A stretch of DNA of 64,000 nucleotides. It comes from Paraescarpia echinospica. Lineage: Eukaryota > Annelida > Polychaeta > Sabellida > Siboglinidae. The notes beneath the pieces are model-generated. The model was not told the DNA's origin. It did not search any database and saw only the letters and a program-made list of their open reading frames with translations. The DNA is taken from positions 31,597,573 to 31,661,572 of the forward strand of contig CM034534.1 in assembly GCA_020002185.1 (NCBI GenBank), in the 5' to 3' direction. The number at the start of each line of letters is the position of its first letter. Within the stretch, counting starts at the first letter, position 1. Positions 53,201 to 62,200 of the stretch are shown one piece after another. Both the position numbers and the translations under genes were made by a program.

Positions 53201-56200
53201 GACAGTCTAGGGGATGCAGTACAAAGCTGTGTTGCAAAGTTTCAACCATTGCAGGTAGGTGGGGCTCATTTGAACTGTGACAAGATGTATTCTGGTAACA
53301 AATGGAAATGCAGTTAACGTAATGATATTGAAGTATTTTAATGTTGTGAATAAACACCCAATCTTTGAATATTTCCAGAAACGCTGCATTTGAAGTAAAA
53401 TATTTGTATATTAATACGCTAACTTGGAGGCTTCATAAGTGTATCTCCTTCCAGATGCTGAAGTCTACTTGGAGGCAGTGTAAGTGTATCTCCTTCCAGA
53501 TGCTGAAGTCTACTTGGAGGCAGTGTAAGTGTATCTCCTTCCAGATGCTGAAGTCTACTTGGAGGCAACATAAGTGTATCTCCTTCTAGATGCTGAAGTC
53601 CACTTGGAGGCATCGTAAGTGTATCTCCTTCCAGATGCTGAAGTCTACTTGGAGGCAGTGTAAGTGTATCTCCTTCCAGATGCTGAAGTCTACTTGGAGG
53701 CAGTGTAAGTGTATCTCCTTCCAGATGCTGAAGTCTACTTGGAGGCATCGTAAGTGTATCTCCTTCCAGATGCTGAAGTCCACTTGGAGGCATCGTAAGT
53801 GTATCTCCTTCCAGATGCTGAAGTCCACTTGGAGGCATCGTAAGTGTATCTCCTTCTAGATGCTGAAGTCCACTTGGAGGCATCGTAAGTGTATCTCCTT
53901 CCAGATGCTGAAGTCTACTTGGAGGCAGTGTAAGTGTATCTCCTTCCAGATGCTGAAGTCTACTTGGAGGCAGTGTAAGTGTATCTCCTTCCAGATGCTG
54001 AAGTCTACTTGGAGGCAACATAAGTGTATCTCCTTCTAGATGCTGAAGTCCACTTGGAGGCATCGTAAGTGTATCTCCTTCCAGATGCTGAAGTCTACTT
54101 GGAGGCAGTGTAAGTGTATCTCCTTCCAGATGCTGAAGTCTACTTGGAGGCAGTGTAAGTGTATCTCCTTCCAGATGCTGAAGTCTACTTGGAGGCATCG
54201 TAAGTGTATCTCCTTCCAGATGCTGAAGTCCACTTGGAGGCATCGTAAGTGTATCTCTTTCCAGATGCTGAAGTCCACTTGGAGGCATCGTAAGTGTATC
54301 TCCTTCTAGATGCTGAAGTCCACTTGGAGGCATCGTAAGTGTATCTCCTTCTAGATGCTGAAGTCCACTTGGAGGCACCGTAAGTGTATCTCCTTCTAGA
54401 TGCTGAAGTCCACTTGGAGGCATCGTAAGTGTATCTCCTTCTAGATGCTGAAGTCCACTTGGAGGCACCGTAAGTGTATCTCCTTCTAGATGCTGAAGTC
54501 CACTTGGAGGCATCGTAAGTGCATCTCCTTCCAGATGCTGAAGTCCACTTGGAGGCATCGTAAGTGTATCTCCTTCCAGATGCTGAAGTCCACTTGGAGG
54601 CATCGTAAGAGTATCTCCTTCTAGATGCTGAAGTCCACTTGAAGGCATCATAAGTGTATCTCATTCTAGATGTTGAAGTCTACTTGGAGGCAGTGTAAGT
54701 GTATCTCCTTCCAGATGCTGAAGTCCACTTGGAGGCATCGTAAGTGCATCTCCTTCTAGATGCTGAAGTCCACTTGGAGGCATCGTAAGTGTATCTCCTT
54801 CCAGATGCTGAAGTCTACTTAGAGGTAGTGTAAGTGTATCTCCTTCCAGATGCTGAAGTCTACTTGGAGGCAGTGTAAGTGTGTCCCCTTCCAGATGCTG
54901 AAGTCTACTTGGAGGCAGTGTAAGTGTATCTCCTTCCAGATGCTGAAGTCTACTTGGAGGCAGTGTAAGTGTATCTCCTTCCAGATGCTGAAGTCTACTT
55001 GGAGGCAGTGTAAGTGTGTCCCCTTCCAGATGCTGAAGTCTACTTGGAGGCAGTGTAAGTGTATCTCCTTCCAGATGCTGAAGTCCACTTGCCTCTTTCT
55101 TTTTATCATTTGTGCCTTTGGACTCTTGGTATCAGAACTACCAACTGGCAATGTATTTAACAAAACACAAAGGTAGTTATTTTTTAGAGTTATTTACTTT
55201 TTCTCAGTGAACAAATTTATTGGTCAGATTCTTCTCCAACTACCCAGACTGTCGTCTTGTTCTATTTTTTGTGTTACTCTACCACTGTCTTATACTATTA
55301 CAGCTGGATGCAAATAGCTTTGGTACCGTCTGATATCATAATTGCATGGTTGTCATTTTTTGTTCCCTAGACGACATCGCCATGGCAACAAACTCAACTG
55401 GTGGTGTTGCTAATGGCAACCGTGTGTGCTGGTGTGAAAGAGGTAATAATATGGCACTGTGACTCGCCATTAGTGTGTTCTAATTTTTTTTGGTTCAACT
55501 ATTCTGAAAAAATGTCTACAATATTCCACAGTATTGGTATCTCTAATTTATGCACCACAATTATCAAATGCCACTTTTCTGTAGAATGTAAAGTGTGAAA
55601 TATTGAAGTAGGCAAGTGTATATTTTGGGTGTTAAATGGCAGGCAGAATGTGTGAAATTAACTGCATCAAAACACATCTTGACACTAAGAAGACGAACTG
55701 CTATTTTACTACGCACCTTTGTTTATGGGCCGACTCATTTATTAATATTTATATAGATATACTGTTCTCAATACTAGAATAAATATGTTGAAAGAATCCT
55801 GTTGACCAATATTCGCAATATGAAAGTTGCGCCCACCAAATTTTCAAATTGTAAACACATGTAACTAGTAAACAGCTGCTATTACCTGCTATTACTACAT
55901 ATTTATTCTACTGTTAAGAACTATACATAAATCAATGTTAATAAATGAGGAATGGACATCGCACCTCTTTAGACCCCAACCACCTGCAAACATCCTGACG
56001 CCCGCTTCCACAACCAGCTAGATTTGTCCTTTAGCTTTGACAAACCATGGAGGTGGAATCGTCTTCCGGATATTTCTAACTTGTGTCACTGGATTTTTTA
56101 ATGTATCTGCTGTGCGCTAGGGGTATTCATAATACATGACTTTGTACTGGAAGTTTTTGAATGACTGCTGTTTGAAAATATCAGCTAACAAAGAGTTTGC

Positions 56201-59200
56201 AGATATATGTAGCATTCTATGCAAACAGACACAGCATATTGCTTTGTGCAGGTTTAATTTAAAAGTTGATTAGTATATTTAGAAACATCTTGTGCAGAAT
56301 TCAATTATCTTTAAAATAAGCACAACTTGCAGTGTTAGGAATTAAAGTATAAAATAGATCATTGCAAAAAATATCGTGATGAATTTGTGCACCTGCTACC
56401 GGGACTCGGAGTGCCTTTCATAAAATTATGTGGAGTCTAAAGTGTTAAATTGTCAAGTTATGGGGTCTGAAGGGTTAAAGTGCCAGGCTATGGTATCTAA
56501 AGGTTTAAAGTGCCAGGTTATGGGGTCTAAAGGGTTAAAGTGCCATGTTATGATGATGTCTTCTACAGTTGGTTCATCCATACAGCTGTACGTTGTCCAC
56601 AGGCAACCATTCAGAGACGGTCGGAGCTCATAGAGAGGCTACTCGCTATCGCCACTCAGTGCCGCCATCTGGTGTCAAGCACAGCAGCAGCTAAATGTGT
56701 TGGTGGAATCATTAACAAAATGCCCGCCGGTAAGTGTCGATGTTGTGCCTTACTCTGAAAATCCTGCCCTACCTACTTTCATAGTTATCATTGATGGTAA
56801 ACTAAGCTATTGATAGTTGGCAAAGAAATCAGCAGGGCTGCCTGTATCACTGTAATACTGTTTACAAACATGCTTTTTTCTACCTTATGTAATTTGAGTT
56901 ACTAAATCAACATAACATCAACAGTTGTCGATGGTAACAGTATCGATCAATGATTCACTATTTTGAATTGACCTCAAAGACGAAACAATGGTGCCATCGA
57001 TAAATTAGTTCTTTTTGGAACTGCTATTTGCTATTATATGCTACACTGTTGGAATAGTATTGCAACAGTGATATTGCTATCGACATACTATCACAATAAT
57101 GAGAGTCCCTTTGTGTTGTTTGATTTACATAATTATTGGTTTCGTCAAACCAATTGATGGTTGATTGTATAATCGGTTTGTGGACGGCTTTTCTAAGAAG
57201 AGTTTGATCCCTAGGTGACGCTACTAGTGCCACTCATCAGTGGCAGTTGACATAAACATACGACATATTGAAGAAAATGTTTGCATCTGTTCATGATGAT
57301 AACCACAGGAAACTTATCTAATGGCCCCACAATGTCTGTAGATTTAATGTATTGCGTCTTCCAAGAACACATGTAAGTAAGTGTAGTAATTTTAAACAAT
57401 GTCACTGGCAAACTTCTCATGTACTGTAATGGGTTTTGGTCATTTGTTAAATGTACACATTTCGCACAGTGTTTTCATTACTGAAATATTCACCAATCAC
57501 ACAAGATTGTAACCGATTAATTGATGAATCAAACAATCATCAACAGAATCGCCTTGACCCATCTGTTGATAACTGGAATACTGCTTATGGATTTTGAGAT
57601 TGACCAATCCTTTTGTTTTGATGTGCCTTTGAGCTTAGTTTCCAAGGATTTAGGTGCAACAGAAGTTATCTTACTATTATTATTAATCAATTAAACACTA
57701 CCAGTGTGGCACTATCAGTTGGCAGTTGTATCTTACGCAATGGAACAGTGGTGCAGTGGCGGAACGTCGCACTCTCCATCAACAAAATCCCGGTTCCAGT
57801 CCTGTCACTGCCATTTTGAACTCTGGGCAAGATAGTTCACTGTACATTGCTCCAGTTCACTCAGTTCTATGAATGAGTACATGGCTATAGACGGTGGTGG
57901 ATATTAGTGTACGAATAGTCTTCATGCATTAATTGCAGCATGGCTGAATTCTTCCCAGAGAAGTCGAGATGGTGTTCGATTGAACAGGTCTGCCAGGGAG
58001 TAAAGTGTAAAGTGCTTTGAACAGGACCCATACTGTGCTATATAAGAACTTACCTTTACTTTTACTTTACTACCCATAATGCTTGTGTTTCAGGAGGTGA
58101 GTTGGACTCACTGGTTGAGAACATACATGACAGCACCAAGTCTCTCATAGAGCAGTCGTCAGTGGCACTAGAGCAGCGGTGTCAAGCCGTCACACTCTGG
58201 ACATGGTGCACCAAGGCACTAGTGCTTCGTAGTCACCCACAGCAGACCGTCTTTGCAGAGAAGGTAACAAAAGATAACTACCCCCCTTATACCACTTGAC
58301 ATTTTAATGAAGTAATAATAAAAACGTTTTATTTATACACTAAGGTATAACTTTTTTCTGTTGTGTTTTGCAATCAACTGAAACGCTAAAATGTAAATAA
58401 TAATAAAAATAATGATTACAGTGGAACCTCACTAGTACGGTCAGTCTTGGGACAGGGCAAAAGTGACCTGAAAAGCGAGGTGACCGTATTAGCTGGACTA
58501 ATTTCTTATACTTTACTGTATAAGGACGTCATTAGGGACTGTCCTAGGGTGACCTTAATTGCAAGGTGGCTGTATTAGCGAGGTTCGACTGTGCCTGTTG
58601 CTAAGACTTACAATACTTTACTAGACTAACTAAACCATAAACAATCAAATATAACGTACCTGCTGGTAGTTACAAATGCATCCTGATTCCCTGCAATGCT
58701 TACACATTCATTGAGATGATTTCACTTAGGTCTAATTAAAAACAATTCAAATATAAATGAAAAAAATAAGCCTAGTATTTAGATAATAGACTTAGCTTTA
58801 AAATGACATACTGCATCCAATTACCCAGTAGATTGCACACCGTGTGAGTAGTTCAGTTTATCAGCAGGTGGTTTGGGGCAGTTGAGATCACATCTGGTTG
58901 CAGGCGGTTGAAGTCTAAAGGGTTAATAGGAGACAATAATGTTCTTACCAAAGTGCTGACTCTTGGAAGTGGTTTCTGTTTTGTTACAGGTTGATTTGGT
59001 ATCAAAGATCTTCCTCCATATAAGTGCATATTTCAACTCTAGAGCATTGTCACACTGTTCCACACATCAAATTCTTGCGGAGGCCACTTTTAATTTAACT
59101 TAATAACATTGTATTTAATTAAATGTTCATAGCTTTATTGTGTTAGGATTTATTTCTGATTTTTTATTATAAATATTATATTTAATTAGTTTACCTTCAA

Positions 59201-62200
59201 ATTTAACCAATTCTGTATATGTTATGTGTGTCTTTGCTTTGTATACCTGTTTTCAATTTATTTTGAACATTTTATATAAAACTATCTAGGAAAGTGCACT
59301 GCAAAAGAATAATTAATTAATTTTGAAATATCGTTAATTTTCCTTGCTGTATACCAGGTATGTTTCTTGGGCTGTCATCACAATAAACCATTTCTTCTGT
59401 CAAGACAAAAGAAGCTTGAGAAATAACAGCATACTTTTTTGTTTTCAAGCTGACAGATTGGTTGGAAGATCCATACCTATGCAAGGTTGCTGTCGAGGCA
59501 TTTCCCAGGGTGCTCAGCGAGTCACATGACGTCCTGTCCTTGGCCATGCACGCTGACATCAAGATCATGTACCGCCAGCGATTCTTCCTCATGATGCTGC
59601 CAAAGTTAATCAAGTGCTTCCATCTAGTGGACAATGGTGAGAATTTCCTCCTCGAATGGAAATGTTATCCGGGCACCACATGCGAAGAGGGACTGTTATG
59701 AAATTGAAAAAGTCAAGCATTGTACTGCGAAAGTAGGGCCATAATTATAAGACCAACATTATGGAGACTGTCTGACGGCACTAAATATCCCGTCACTCAC
59801 AGTGCTGACATTCGGGACCTTGTCAGATCAACCCTGGTAAAGACAGCCAACCCTAAACATTCCTACAACTTGACAAGGATAATACATAATTTAGTTGTAT
59901 ACGTGTAATGTCATATAAATCAAGCACGAGAACAAAATTAATATTTGCTACACCGTTTTTCTCATATACATGTACAGTAGAACCTTGATTTATGGTCTCT
60001 CCAGTAATACAGCCACCTCACAATTAAGGTCACCAAGAGACTGTCCCAAATTATTTTTGTAATAGTAAAGTATAAGAAATTAGTCCCACAAATGTGGTCA
60101 CCCCGCTGTTCAGGTCATTTTATCCAGTCCTGAGGGTGATCTTAATACTGAGGTTTCACTGTATTGACTTGAAGATATTATGCGTGACACCTGCACGACA
60201 ACAAATATTACCAAGAAAATACTAAAATGCGTACTAACCATAAAATAGTTCTTTGTAGGAAAAAAATCAGTTTTTCCCTTGATGTTTTTCTTGGGAAACG
60301 GTGACACTTTTGTAGCATAGAGCAATGTTTAACAAACTGGAAATTAATTGAATGCAACAATAGTGGTTTCGACAGGGCCCAGGCATATGTTAATTCGCTT
60401 CCAGGGATAGTTGTGTTTTTATTGTTTACTTACCAATAAAAAAGCAATTTATATTTCTCTGATGTGATTTTCTAGTTGTGTTATTTGTTTACCTCCAGCA
60501 CAGAAGCAGTGTCATCTGACCGCACTCTCTAGTCTACTCAAGTTCATGCCAAAACAAGTGCTGATGGCTGAATTGCCACCGGTATGTCCATCCGCCTGAT
60601 CTGTCTGCCAGTCTGTTTGTCCATCCGTCACACTTGTTAGAACCAAAGTACCTTCGATGTTAATCATAGTCAGTTCTAATCTAGTACATAATGATCTGTA
60701 ATTAATTTTTTTAAATAATCTAACTATAATTGAACTTGTGTGCATGTGTGTGCGTTTGTCTGGGTGCGTGCATGTGTGTGTGTTTGTTTGTGTATTTGTG
60801 TGTGTGTGTGTGTTTGTTTGTGTATGAGTGTGTGTGTGTTTGTCTATGTGAGTGTGTGTGTTTGTCGGTGTGTGTGTTGTGAGTGTGTGTGTGCATGTGT
60901 GTGTGTAATGCTTTGCATAGATCTCAGGCACAAAACTTTGATGTGTTCATCTACGACTTATCAGAAGAAAACAACGCATCAATTTTTTTAATTCCCAGTT
61001 GGCTATGGGTTGTTGCCAGTTTTAGTGTTCGATCTAAATGTTGGAGAATTTATCGGCAATGTTATGCATGTTTTCTGTGTTTGTTCTGAGCTACATAAAC
61101 TGTTCACTGATCAGTTGGGGAAGTGTTACATAAAGTGTTCACCGATCAGTTGGGGAAGTTTTATATAAACTGTTCACCGATCAGTTTGGGAAGTTTTACA
61201 TAATCTGTTCACCGATCAGTTGGGGAAGGTTTACATAAACTGTTCACCGATCAGTTGGGGAAGTTTTACATATACTGTTCACCAATCAGTTTGGGAAGTG
61301 TTACATAAACTGTTCACCGATCAGTTGGGGAAGTGTTACATAAACTGTTCACAGATCAGTTGGGGAAGTTTTACATAAACTGTTCACCGATCAATTTGGG
61401 AAGTGTTACATAAACTGTTCATCGATCAGTTGGGGAAGTGTTAAATAAACTGTTCACCGATCAGTTTGGGAAGTGTTACATAAACTGTTCACCGATCAGT
61501 TGGGGAAGTTTTACATAAACTGTTCACCGATCAATTGGGGAAGTTTTACATAAAGTGTTCACCGATCAGTTGGGGAAATGTTACATAAACTGTTCACCGA
61601 TCAGTTGGGGAAGTGTTACATAAACTGTTCACCGATCAGTTGGGGAAGTTTTACATAAACTGTTCACCGATCAGTTGGGGAAGGTTTACATAAACTGTTC
61701 ATCGATCAGTTGGGGAAGTTTTACATAAACTGTTCATCGATCAGTTGGGGAAGTGTTACATAAACTGTTCACCGATCAGTTGGGGAAGTGTTACATAAAC
61801 TGTTCACCGATCAGTTGGGGAAGTTTTACATAAACTGTTCACCGATCAATTGGGGAAGTTTTACATAAAGTGTTCACCGATCAGTTGGGGAAATGTTACA
61901 TAAACTGTTCACCGATCAGTTGGGGAAGTGTTACATAAACTGTTCACCGATCAGTTGGGGAAGTTTTACATAAACTGTTCACCGATCAGTTGGGGAAGGT
62001 TTACATAAACTGTTCATCGATCAGTTGGGGAAGTTTTACATAAACTGTTCATCGATCAGTTGGGGAAGTGTTACATAAACTGTTCACCGATCAGTTGGGG
62101 AAGTGTTACATAAACTGTTCACTGATCAGTTGGGGAAGTGTTACATAAACTGTTCACCGATCAATTGGGAAAGGTTTACATAAACTGTTCACCGATCAGT

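Noticed and set aside
53419..54651. 410-codon minus-strand frame of PPSGLQHLEGDTLT repeats as a secreted repeat protein gene
   Set aside because: It lies wholly within a 45-bp array in MMS19 intron 17. A period divisible by three leaves several frames open on both strands, and there is no signal peptide or flanking unique coding sequence. Kept as a thing to test, not as a gene.
60512..60931. 139-codon minus-strand frame rich in Thr-His
   Set aside because: By-product of the (TG)n tract in intron 22 plus the antisense of exon 22.
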